A stretch of DNA of 18,846 nt from the NCBI GenBank assembly GCA_031257595.1, contig JAIROH010000100.1, positions 1 to 18,846 on the forward strand, written 5' to 3'. This document shows, piece by piece, positions 6,298 to 13,122 of the stretch. How positions within the stretch are numbered: the stretch's first letter is position 1; the number at the start of each line of letters is the position of its first letter. Below the pieces are notes generated by a model. The model searched no databases. It saw only the letters and a program-made list of their open reading frames with translations, and was not told the origin of the DNA. The DNA is from Treponema sp. (GTDB lineage Bacteria; Spirochaetota; Spirochaetia; Treponematales; Breznakiellaceae). Both the position numbers and the translations under genes were made by a program.

Positions 6298-6605
6298 TTC
6301 CCGCAGGGACTCAGGAAACCGCCAAACAGGAGCTTGAAGAGCGTAAAATTTTCAGGCGCGTATTCGGAACCGGGGACGGGAAGAACGTTCTCGCCTGGAT
6401 ATTGAACGAATGCGGTTATTTTTCGCAGGAAGCAAAGAACGTCGATCAGCTTCTTATCGCGTTCAGCAACCGGCTGCTTTGCAAGGTTGGAATAAACCAC
6501 CCCGGCAACCTGTTTGAGGACGTCGCGATCCGCGTGGATTACGCAAATGATCGCGATCTCGAAGCAATAATCACAAACGGAGGACCGGATGAACCTATTG
6601 ATTAA
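6294..6605 (+). CDS. Bbp19-like phage protein
   Basis: 103 aa, GTG 6294 overlapping the portal stop (GTGA), with AAGGAGGA 6281-6288 upstream. The core ERKIFRRVFGTGDGKNVLAW followed by ILNECGYF and a later FSNRLL resembles the small Bbp19-like domain named after Bordetella phage BPP-1 (pattern: FRRLF.T.DG..VL..L...CG.F). Such proteins are encoded between portal and scaffold in these phages; their role is not well defined, probably in virion assembly. The position here fits exactly. The C-terminal 20 residues overlap the scaffold gene. Confidence 0.7.
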   Translation: MIPAGTQETAKQELEERKIFRRVFGTGDGKNVLAWILNECGYFSQEAKNVDQLLIAFSNRLLCKVGINHPGNLFEDVAIRVDYANDRDLEAIITNGGPDEPID

Positions 6606-7458
6606 AGGATTGACGCTGCTTCTCGCGGCGGACGGCGGAGGAGGCGGGGGAAGCACGCCGCCGGAGCCGCCCCCGGCCCCGGCAACGCCGCCCGCGGCGG
6701 CGCCGGAGAGCGTCCCGCCCGCCGCGGACGGAGAGGTAAGCGAGGAATGGAAGGGCTGGTGGGCAGGGCAGCTTCAGAAGGAGACCCGCGAGAAACACAA
6801 GGACGCCCTGCTTGGGCTGAAAGGAAAGTCGCTCGGAGAAGTATTTGATGATTATTTCAGCGGCCGCGCCAAACTGCAAAACGCCGTAGTGTTCCCCGGG
6901 AAAGACGCGACGCCTGAGGAGATAGAAACGTTCCTGAAGCGTATGGACATCCCCAAGACGGCGGACGAATACGGCCTGGACCCGAAGATGATCCCAAGCC
7001 CCGACACCGATGAAAGGAAAGCGGAAGCGGCAAAAGAGCTGTCGGGTTTTTTCAGAAGTATCGGTCTCACAAAGGGCCAGGCAAAACAGATGTACGAACG
7101 ATACGTCGGGATCGTCAAAAACGTGAACGAGGCCGTAGTCTCGCGGCAGAACGCCCTGACGGACACCTTTGAAGAACGGCTGCTTAAGGATATCGGCGAT
7201 GAGAAAACAGCCGCGGAAACCAAGGAGTATTTCAAACGCGCCCTGATTGCCCTGGGAGACAAGCAGCTTGTACAAGAATTGAACCAGAGCGGCATGATGT
7301 ATAGCACCGCGTTTGTACGGGGCCTTGCCGATATCTGGAAGGCGGGGAATCAGGAGCCGCCCATTGTCCAGGGAAGCAACAGCCGGGAAGAAAAGCAAAA
7401 AGACGCGCTGCCGAAAGGTACGCAGTTTCAGGAACGCTACGGAAACAGGAGGAATTAA
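6589..7458 (+). CDS. Putative scaffolding protein
   Basis: 289 aa, ATG 6589 with GGAGG 6581-6585. A flexible Gly/Pro/Ala-rich N-terminus (about residues 15-46) is followed by a charged, largely helical body. The stretch AVVFPGKDATPEEIETFLKR, then MDIPKTADEYGL and later GLTKGQAKQMYERYV, is typical of phage scaffold-type proteins encoded just before the capsid gene. The basic, Gln-rich C-terminus (FQERYGNRRN) would be the part that contacts the capsid protein. Scaffold subunits template the prohead and then leave. No protease motif is visible. An antisense ORF of similar length is a composition shadow. Confidence 0.72.
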   Translation: MNLLIKGLTLLLAADGGGGGGSTPPEPPPAPATPPAAAPESVPPAADGEVSEEWKGWWAGQLQKETREKHKDALLGLKGKSLGEVFDDYFSGRAKLQNAVVFPGKDATPEEIETFLKRMDIPKTADEYGLDPKMIPSPDTDERKAEAAKELSGFFRSIGLTKGQAKQMYERYVGIVKNVNEAVVSRQNALTDTFEERLLKDIGDEKTAAETKEYFKRALIALGDKQLVQELNQSGMMYSTAFVRGLADIWKAGNQEPPIVQGSNSREEKQKDALPKGTQFQERYGNRRN

Positions 7459-7459
7459 T

Positions 7460-7675
7460 ATGGCTGGAATTTTAGACGAAGTAATGGACGGCATCACGGC
7501 GAAAGAAAAGCTGACGCCGCCTCCGGCAACGGCCCCGGCAGCGCCGCCGCAGGCATCACCGCCCCCGGCGCCGCCGGCAGCGCAAACCACTCCCCCCGCA
7601 TCGGGGGAAAAAGGGATGCATGTGTACAGCGATGACTTCAAAAAGAAATACGGCGAGCGAAAAAAGCCCGCTTAA
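7460..7675 (+). CDS. Small Pro/Ala-rich protein of unknown function
   Basis: 71 aa, ATG 7460 with AGGAGG 7448-7453 upstream, starting 1 nt after the scaffold stop. A short helical head (MAGILDEVMDGITAKEK) is joined by a Pro/Ala linker to a basic tail (YSDDFKKKYGERKKPA). The low-complexity linker resembles the one at the N-terminus of the preceding scaffold. It may be an accessory head protein or scaffold partner, but I recognise no family. Confidence 0.6.
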   Translation: MAGILDEVMDGITAKEKLTPPPATAPAAPPQASPPPAPPAAQTTPPASGEKGMHVYSDDFKKKYGERKKPA

Positions 7676-7694
7676 TTTGAGGAGGATTAACCAA

Positions 7695-7988
7695 ATGGAT
7701 TTCGGTGAAGCGATCAGGCAGTGCAAGCAAGGCAAAAGAATTGCCCGTACTGGATGGAACGGGAAAAACCAGTATGTATTTCTTATTCCCGATTATACTT
7801 TCAGACGTGAGGAGATTCCCGCCTTGAAAGATGACCCACGAGAGGAAATATCGTTTTGGGGTTGTTTTTGTATTATGACCACAAGCGGGAAGGTACAGAT
7901 GGGATGGCTTGCTACACAATCCGATATGCAGGCTGTCGATTGGGAAGTAATTCATGATTGCGGAGGCTTGACAAAACAGATTTTATGA
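7695..7988 (+). CDS. tad2: Tad2-family anti-Thoeris protein (DUF2829)
   Basis: 97 aa, ATG 7695 with GGAGGA 7681-7686 at 8 nt. The sequence carries the DUF2829/Tad2 pattern: MDFGEAIRQCKQGKRIARTG, then WNGKNQYVFLIP near 23-34, and a C-terminal WLATQSDMQAVDWEVI. Tad2 proteins are small oligomeric sponges that bind the glycocyclic ADP-ribose signals made by ThsB TIR proteins and so keep the Thoeris effector ThsA inactive. An acidic/aromatic middle (PREEISFWGCFCIMTTSG) fits the part of the family that varies with ligand. The gene is more AT-rich than its structural neighbours, as expected for an acquired accessory gene placed between scaffold and capsid. The family call is firm; which signal molecule it binds cannot be read from sequence. 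Confidence 0.85.
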   Translation: MDFGEAIRQCKQGKRIARTGWNGKNQYVFLIPDYTFRREEIPALKDDPREEISFWGCFCIMTTSGKVQMGWLATQSDMQAVDWEVIHDCGGLTKQIL

Positions 7989-7997
7989 TTGTATATT
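7968..7997 (+). promoter_or_regulatory. Sigma70-type promoter for leader RNA and capsid gene
   Basis: A perfect TTGACA at 7968-7973 (inside the end of tad2), an 18-nt spacer, and TATATT at 7992-7997, in a locally AT-rich stretch. Transcription would start near 8004-8008, exactly where the structured RNA begins. The two boxes and this placement are seen directly; activity is inferred. Confidence 0.6.
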
Positions 7998-8007
7998 AAA
8001 TATAACA

Positions 8008-8250
8008 GATCATCTTGCTGACATCAGCAGGATGATCACCCACCAGCATAGCTAGGTGGAGCGGAGACGCTCCAGGCAATGCGATCTAGCAAGGAGACCC
8101 GGCATAACGGGCATGGAGGAGACAGAAAGGGGCAGGCCAGCCCTGAGTACCGATCCGGCCATGTTGGTTACTTGAGGGGGACCCGAGGGTGAGCAGGATT
8201 AAATAAATCCTATGCCCGAAGTGTCCCCGGACAAAAACGGATTGTTTTTG
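8008..8250 (+). ncRNA. Unidentified structured RNA or 5' leader before the capsid gene
   Basis: The 275-nt gap between tad2 and the capsid gene has no convincing ORF but dense complementarity. Stems that can be paired by eye: 8008-8021 with 8024-8037 (14 bp including one G-U, tiny loop); 8057-8063 with 8068-8074 (7 bp capped by a GAGA GNRA loop), enclosed by 8051-8055 with 8086-8090; 8098-8101 with 8108-8111; 8130-8133 with 8140-8143; 8177-8182 with 8223-8228, enclosing 8187-8189 with 8215-8217 and 8195-8200 with 8206-8211; and 8232-8238 with 8244-8250 right before the capsid ribosome site. The 5-bp pairing 8040-8044 with 8055-8059 is an alternative to the GNRA stem. A promoter ends just upstream. 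It could be a cis-regulatory leader, a stable phage ncRNA, or a HEARO-like mobile RNA. I cannot match it to a known class. Confidence 0.6.
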
Positions 8251-8263
8251 AGGAGTGACTATC

Positions 8264-9250
8264 ATGGCAGTTTTAGCACAGAACAAGCCGTTCACATTGG
8301 CGGAAGCCAACAAGATGAGCGGCAACATAGAGACCGGCAACCTGCTGGCGGACTTCCAGCAGAGAAACGCCTTTCTTGACGAAGTAACCTGGTTTCCCAC
8401 CACCCACGGATCGCACACCGAAGAATTAAGGGCAAAATATCTGGAAGGCGGCGAGTTCACCGAAATTAATACGGGCATCCCCCAGGTAGGCGGCACCGCC
8501 GACATCCTGAAAGAGCCGGTAAAGATTTACGAAGGTGAAAGCGTCGTACCGGATAAAATCCTGCAGTTCGCGGACGAACCTTATAAGGCGCGCGACACCT
8601 ATGACACCATAAACCTTGAGGGAATTTTACAGGATTTCAACAAGCGTATCCTGTACCCAAAGGCGGCCGGAGACACCAAGGCGTTTAAATCGCTTACCGA
8701 ACGGAAAAACCTTGTGGACCCGAAAAACTTTGTATTTTCGGCAGGCGGCGAAGGCACCGGGCTCACCAGCGCGTGGCTGTTTGAATTCGGGAGCAAGGGC
8801 TTTCATTTCATCTACGGCAAGCACACCAGCCCCGGCCTTTCCAACGAGGACCGGGGAATGCTCAACCGGCCCGCGCCTGACGGGACAGGATTTCACGACG
8901 TATGGATACGCCGGTACTCCATCAACGCCGGTATCGTTGAAGGCAGCAAGCGGGCATTCATGCGCTTGTGCAATATCGCCGTAGATCCGGACGATCCGGC
9001 CCATTTTGATCCGAAGGTACTTATCCTGATGATGAAACCCTATCTCCCCACCCCCGGAGGCGGAAACGCCGTTCTGTTTGTACCGCCCAGCGTCTACGGG
9101 CAGATTGAAGCCGCAGCCTGGGACAAGGGGAATGCGAGTATCACCATCAGCGAGATTCAGGGATTCGGCTTATTGCCGAGGATCGTCGGCATTCCCGTGC
9201 GCCCCTGGGATGCCATCAGCGAAAACGAAAGCGAAGTTGACGCGGCGTAA
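8264..9250 (+). CDS. Major capsid protein
   Basis: 328 aa from ATG 8264, 8 nt after AGGAG 8251-8255; GTG 8255 is inside that ribosome site and less likely. It belongs with the capsid proteins of BPP-1/Bcep22-like podoviruses: an N-terminal arm (FTLAEANKMSGNIETGNLLA, then AFLDEVTWFPT), TGIPQVGGTADILKEPVKIY leading to an extended loop, SAWLFEFGSKGFHFIYGKH in the middle, and a C-terminal domain ending NASITISEIQGFGLLPRIVG. These capsids have an HK97-like fold. Position after the scaffold and before a cement protein agrees. A dedicated promoter and structured leader precede it, and a terminator-like hairpin follows its partner gene, consistent with high expression. Confidence 0.85.
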   Translation: MAVLAQNKPFTLAEANKMSGNIETGNLLADFQQRNAFLDEVTWFPTTHGSHTEELRAKYLEGGEFTEINTGIPQVGGTADILKEPVKIYEGESVVPDKILQFADEPYKARDTYDTINLEGILQDFNKRILYPKAAGDTKAFKSLTERKNLVDPKNFVFSAGGEGTGLTSAWLFEFGSKGFHFIYGKHTSPGLSNEDRGMLNRPAPDGTGFHDVWIRRYSINAGIVEGSKRAFMRLCNIAVDPDDPAHFDPKVLILMMKPYLPTPGGGNAVLFVPPSVYGQIEAAAWDKGNASITISEIQGFGLLPRIVGIPVRPWDAISENESEVDAA

Positions 9251-9261
9251 GGAGGAAACAA

Positions 9262-9636
9262 ATGACAGATTACCTTAACAGGTTCGGGGCCACTACCAAC
9301 ACCGGATCGGCGAACGTTCTTGACTTCGGCGCGATTGATCCCCGCTCCGCCATGCAGACCCACCGCACGGGAGAGCAGCACGAGGCGACCGTTGTGTTCC
9401 ACGTAAGCGCCGACATCGCTTCCGGGTCCGTGACGCCGAAGATACAGGACAGCGCGGACGGTACGACCTGGGCCGATCTTGCGGTTGGGCAGGCCGTGGC
9501 AACCCCGAAGGCAGGGGTGTTCGCGTTCATACCGATGCCTAAGATACACAAACGGTATGTCCGCGCCGCCACAGCCGCGGCGGCAGCCGGCGTTACCGCT
9601 TATCTTGAACCCGGCCCCCGCAAGCCGGAGAAATAA
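9262..9636 (+). CDS. Putative capsid cement (Bbp16-like) protein
   Basis: 124 aa, ATG 9262 with AAGGAGGA 9249-9256. A beta-rich protein: EATVVFHVSADIASGSVTPK, then IQDSADGTTWADL and KRYVRAATAAAAAGVTAYLE. This resembles small jelly-roll-type head decoration or cement proteins and occupies the place of the BPP-1 cement protein directly after the capsid gene. Cement proteins clamp capsomers after expansion. The Ala-rich stretch near the C-terminus is a strand-turn region, not a membrane segment. The identification rests mainly on position, size and beta character. Confidence 0.6.
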   Translation: MTDYLNRFGATTNTGSANVLDFGAIDPRSAMQTHRTGEQHEATVVFHVSADIASGSVTPKIQDSADGTTWADLAVGQAVATPKAGVFAFIPMPKIHKRYVRAATAAAAAGVTAYLEPGPRKPEK

Positions 9637-9644
9637 TCAGATAC

Positions 9645-9676
9645 GCGCCGGCGTAAAACCCGGCGCAATCTATTTT
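9645..9676 (+). terminator. Terminator-like hairpin after capsid and cement genes
   Basis: GCGCCGG at 9645-9651 pairs with CCGGCGC at 9660-9666 (7 GC-rich base pairs, 8-nt loop), followed by AATCTATTTT at 9667-9676. The T-tract is imperfect, so partial termination is more likely than a full stop. T7 has a comparable terminator just after its capsid gene. Confidence 0.5.
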
Positions 9677-9688
9677 CAGGAGGACAAT

Positions 9689-10132
9689 GTGAAATTTCTT
9701 TGTAATACCGAATTTATCCATAGCGGGGCAAGGGCGTATTTCTCCGGCACCGTATACCACGATATTACGGAGGCGGAAGCCGGGAAGCTGATCAATCTGG
9801 ACAGAAAGAAACCCCTCGGCGCTCTTTCGTTTTTTACTCCCGTGGACGAAGAAGCCGTCAGCTTTGTAAAGACGGCCGGGCGCAATTCCGAAAAGACCCT
9901 AACCGCCGCCCCGCCCGCAGACGGCGACGGCGGAAAAACCGGAACAAGCGCCCCGCCTAAACCGCCCACCAGAGCGGAACTGATCGCCGAAGCAAAGAAC
10001 CTGGGCATCCGGGGCGCCGACCGGATGAACGCCGGGGAGTTGAAGGAAGTCATCCTGGCCATGAAACAGGACGCCGTCAGCCCGCTCACAGGCGGAACCG
10101 AAGAAGGCACAGGCGGCGCGCCCGCGGCTTAA
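9689..10132 (+). CDS. Small virion or accessory protein with SAP/HeH-like C-terminal motif
   Basis: 147 aa, GTG 9689 with AGGAGGA 9678-9684 upstream. The N-terminal half is beta-like (KFLCNTEFIHSGARAYFSGT, then VYHDITEAEAGKLINL), followed by a Pro/Gly/Ala-rich linker. A helix-extended-helix segment, RAELIAEAKNLGIRGADRMN continuing AGELKEVILAM, matches the general SAP/Rho-N/HeH pattern that binds nucleic acid in some proteins. A second low-complexity tail ends AAP-type (TGGAPAA). Such proteins often sit near capsid genes in phages and may be head-completion or DNA-contacting proteins. Not assigned to a named family. Confidence 0.65.
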   Translation: MKFLCNTEFIHSGARAYFSGTVYHDITEAEAGKLINLDRKKPLGALSFFTPVDEEAVSFVKTAGRNSEKTLTAAPPADGDGGKTGTSAPPKPPTRAELIAEAKNLGIRGADRMNAGELKEVILAMKQDAVSPLTGGTEEGTGGAPAA

Positions 10133-10143
10133 GGAGGAAAGCC

Positions 10144-10785
10144 TTGTTCGATGTAGAGCACGTGCTTTTTACGGGCCCTGATGATCCCAAAATAAGGGAA
10201 ATAACGACCCGGATGTCCCGCTTTGCCTGTAATCTTGATACGGAGCAGGAACGGTTAGCCGAAAAAGCGTATATTGCCGAGACAAAAACCCCTATTGTGT
10301 TTTCACGGTATACACCGGACAAGGTAAGTTCCGAAAAGAACGTGTATTTAATAACAAAGCGGGAAAAGAACGGAAGCAGGGTTTTTCTTGCGCCCGGAGT
10401 TTTAGCTTTTATAATGTTTATACAAAAAAGACTCAACGAAAAAACCGTTAAAGACGCGCAGTCCGACTTTTCGGATTATTTTGTAAAACAGATTAAAGGG
10501 GCCCGCACGGACAACAACGATATTCTGATTGACGGAAAAAAAGTAATGGGCATGACTATTTTGTATAACGAGTTATACAACACGGCAATAGTCCGTTTCG
10601 TGCTGACCATGAAATCAGAATTCGTGAGAAGCATGACCGGCGCTGACGATTTTGCGGAAACAAAATATAAAAATATTACCGGGGTGTGCGATGAAACCGG
10701 AATGAGCGAGGATACAATCCGCACAATGGTTAACGGCTTTGTTGAAACAGTAGTATCATGGAGGGGCGAGAATGATCCTGACTGA
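10144..10785 (+). CDS. Lipoate/biotin protein ligase-like protein (degenerate)
   Basis: 213 aa, TTG 10144 after AAGGAGGA 10131-10138. The pattern resembles the LplA/LipB/BirA catalytic fold: LITKREKNGSRVFLAPGVLA (about residues 69-88) aligns by eye with the ligand-loop motif R-x-GG-R-V-x-x-PG-x-L, and NNDILIDGKKVMGM (124-137) with the ND-x-x-x-x-GKK-x-x-G segment that holds the conserved lysine (here Lys133). The tail (KYKNITGVCDETGMSEDTIR) resembles the KS-x-x-x-V-x-N ending of lipoate ligases. The glycine loop is altered (KNGS), so substrate or activity may have changed. The gene is clearly more AT-rich than both neighbours, suggesting recent arrival. It overlaps the next start by 14 nt. 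The fold is moderately likely; function is open. Confidence 0.5.
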   Translation: MFDVEHVLFTGPDDPKIREITTRMSRFACNLDTEQERLAEKAYIAETKTPIVFSRYTPDKVSSEKNVYLITKREKNGSRVFLAPGVLAFIMFIQKRLNEKTVKDAQSDFSDYFVKQIKGARTDNNDILIDGKKVMGMTILYNELYNTAIVRFVLTMKSEFVRSMTGADDFAETKYKNITGVCDETGMSEDTIRTMVNGFVETVVSWRGENDPD

Positions 10786-11389
10786 CGGCGTTGACTACAC
10801 CGCAAGCTGGACGCAGATATGCAACCGCGCCCTGGGGCGGCTTGGCGACGCGACTATTACCGATTTATCGGACGGCACAAAGAACGCTGAATATTGCGGC
10901 CGGTTTTTACCGCAGGCCGTTGAGTACGTCCTGGGACAATATGACTTCAATTTTGCAAGACGCCGGCAGCGGCTTGCCCCAAACGCGGAAAAGCCGGTAT
11001 TCGGATGGAAAGAGCAATTTAATTATCCGGCTGACTGCTTACGGCTCGTAAAGGTTTACGGCGGACACAGCCGGACGCCGGAGGAGGCCGGGCGAGTTCC
11101 GTACCAGGTGGAAAACGGAAAAATACTCGCGGATACCGACGAGCTGCAAATTATTTACATAGCCCGGCCCGACGACCCGAATCAATTAACGCAATCGGCA
11201 AGGAACGCGATCAGCACGCATCTTGCCTACCTTTTGGCTACCGCGCTGACCTCAAACGAACAACTGATAGCGCTGATAGCGGCGGAAAGCAAAGGCGCGC
11301 TTGAACTGGCAAAAACAGCCGACGCGCAGATGAATTACGACCCGCAGGCGGACGGACAGGAATTCCACACGGAGGCAAGGAAGGGATGA
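10772..11389 (+). CDS. Tail tubular protein A-like head-tail adaptor
   Basis: 205 aa, ATG 10772 with GGAGGGG 10760-10766 inside the end of the previous gene. Family-like features: WTQICNRALGRLGDATITDL at the N-terminus, then FLPQAVEYVLGQYDFNFARR, NYPADCLRLVKVY, and a late ELQIIYIARPDDPNQL. These are characteristic of T7 gp11/P22 gp4-type adaptors, which sit under the portal ring and connect to the tail nozzle. The C-terminal helix (LALELAKTADAQM-type) fits. The stop overlaps the next ATG (ATGA), coupling it to the nozzle gene. Confidence 0.82.
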   Translation: MILTDGVDYTASWTQICNRALGRLGDATITDLSDGTKNAEYCGRFLPQAVEYVLGQYDFNFARRRQRLAPNAEKPVFGWKEQFNYPADCLRLVKVYGGHSRTPEEAGRVPYQVENGKILADTDELQIIYIARPDDPNQLTQSARNAISTHLAYLLATALTSNEQLIALIAAESKGALELAKTADAQMNYDPQADGQEFHTEARKG

Positions 11390-13119
11390 ATATAAGCCTG
11401 CTGTTTAATTATTTTTTAGGCGAGACCAGCCCGCTAATCGCCGGACGGATTGACACCCGGGAAAACGAAATGGGGGCAAGGCGCATGGAGAACCTGATAC
11501 CCATGCTGACAGGCGGCATACGGAAACGGCCCGGTACGTGGTATGACGGAACAACAAATAATAACCTTCCGGCGAGGCTCATTGACTGGCTGCTTTCGGA
11601 CGGGAGCTGCATACTCATTGAGCTGTCGGCCGGGGCTACCCGCGTATGGCGGGAGGCGGATACCCAGGAAGGGAAGTACCGGGTGACCCAAACGCTGGCC
11701 AACGGTTACACGGCGGAGCAGATTGAAGGCATACAATATGCCGCGTCCGCCAATAACCTATGGCTGGTCCACCAGGCGCGGCCCCCGCTGAAATTGGCCT
11801 GGAGCGGGAGCGCCGTTACCGAAGAGCACCCCTCGTTCACCGGAAAGGACTTCACGTCGGAGGGCAGCCGTCCGGGGGCCGTAGCGTTTGACGCGGGCAG
11901 GCTGTGCTTTGCGGGAACGGCAAACGAACCGAACCGCATTTATTTGAGCCGGCCGCCCGACAGCATGACCGGCCAGGACCGGTATACCGATTTTACGGCG
12001 GGGGACAATCCGGCGGACGCTATTGTGCTGGAAGAAAACGACATGCACGGCAGCCGGATACAGTGGATTGCCGCAAACCGCAGGCTGCTCGCCGCTACCG
12101 GGCGGGCAACATGGAGCGATACCGGGGAAGTACCCACGCCGGCTACATTCGACATGAACATCATTGAATACGCCGGAGCGGACGGGATACAGCCGCGGGG
12201 CACAAAAGAAATCATGGTGTACGCCGGACGGGGAGGGAAAACGCTCCGCGCCCTTGTTTGGAACCAGGACAGCCAGGGCAGCGGGTTTATCGATACGGAT
12301 ATTTCAGATCGGGCGGCGCACCTGTTCACCGCCGGTGTTAAAGACCTGGCGGTCTCTGACTATCCGTACCCGGTGATATGGATTGTAACCGGGGCGGGCG
12401 AGTTGATAAGCTGTACGGTCAATATCCGCGCCGGAGTATTGGCGTACGCGCGCCATCCGACAGAAGGAAGCGTGGAAGCCGTAGCGTCAGCCCCGCAAAA
12501 AACAGGCGACGTGGTTTTTTTGGCGGTAAAACGCGGAGAGGCGCGGAACGTCGAACATCTGATCCTTGAAGACCTGGTCAGCGCCGATTACGCCGAAAGC
12601 CACTACGTTGACGCGGGGGAAAGCCGGGCATACGCCGCGCCCGCAAAAATCTTAACCGGATTACAGCGCTTCGCGGGGAAAAGCATCAGGGTATTCGCGG
12701 ACGGGGCGGCTGAACCGCCCGTGCGGGTGGATGAAGGCGGGGCGGCGGAACTGCAAAACAGCGTTACGAACGTTCACCTGGGGCTGGCATACCGGTCGGT
12801 ATTCGTCCCCAATACCAGGGTTTTGCCGGCAAACGGGACCTCCAAAGGCAAAAAACACCGCATAGAGAAAGTAACCATACAGCTTTATAAATCCCTCGGC
12901 GGCCGCGCCGGAACCGATGAAGCAAAAACGGAACAACTCATCACCCAGCGGCTTGGAGGGTACGTGCTCGGATCGGCGCCGGAGCCGTTCACCGGCGACA
13001 TTGACGTTACCGTTTCGGGAACTATCGACACCGAAGGGAAGCTGGTAATTGTACACGAGGATCCGGCGCCCTTTACCCTGCTCTCGCTGGTTGAGCGCGT
13101 GGCAATACTGGAGGCTTAA
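11386..13119 (+). CDS. Tail tubular protein B-like (nozzle) protein
   Basis: 577 aa, ATG 11386 overlapping the adaptor stop, with GGCAAGGAAGGG upstream. The N-terminus has the family signature: FLGETSPLIAGRIDTRENEM, then ENLIPMLTGGIRKRPGTWY. Later segments are beta-propeller-like: GIQYAASANNLWLVHQARPP, DAGRLCFAGTANEPNRIYLS, IQWIAANRRLLAATGRATWS. This matches T7 gp12-type nozzle proteins, which close the short tail and bind fibres. The C-terminal third (SVFVPNTRVL, HRIEKVTIQLYKSLGGRAG) is also typical. No tail-fibre gene is seen in the window. Confidence 0.85.
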   Translation: MNISLLFNYFLGETSPLIAGRIDTRENEMGARRMENLIPMLTGGIRKRPGTWYDGTTNNNLPARLIDWLLSDGSCILIELSAGATRVWREADTQEGKYRVTQTLANGYTAEQIEGIQYAASANNLWLVHQARPPLKLAWSGSAVTEEHPSFTGKDFTSEGSRPGAVAFDAGRLCFAGTANEPNRIYLSRPPDSMTGQDRYTDFTAGDNPADAIVLEENDMHGSRIQWIAANRRLLAATGRATWSDTGEVPTPATFDMNIIEYAGADGIQPRGTKEIMVYAGRGGKTLRALVWNQDSQGSGFIDTDISDRAAHLFTAGVKDLAVSDYPYPVIWIVTGAGELISCTVNIRAGVLAYARHPTEGSVEAVASAPQKTGDVVFLAVKRGEARNVEHLILEDLVSADYAESHYVDAGESRAYAAPAKILTGLQRFAGKSIRVFADGAAEPPVRVDEGGAAELQNSVTNVHLGLAYRSVFVPNTRVLPANGTSKGKKHRIEKVTIQLYKSLGGRAGTDEAKTEQLITQRLGGYVLGSAPEPFTGDIDVTVSGTIDTEGKLVIVHEDPAPFTLLSLVERVAILEA

Positions 13120-13122
13120 ACT

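Noticed and set aside
6595..7641. 348-codon open frame on the - strand over the scaffold gene
   Set aside because: It is antisense to a gene with a good ribosome site and family-like sequence, and its translation is low-complexity Arg/Gly/Ala. GC-rich sequence with few stops explains it.
7988..8263. tRNA, CRISPR, group II intron or hammerhead ribozyme in the tad2-capsid gap
   Set aside because: No cloverleaf, no repeats with spacers, no domain V-like helix and no CTGATGA/GAAA core were seen. Left as an unclassified structured RNA.
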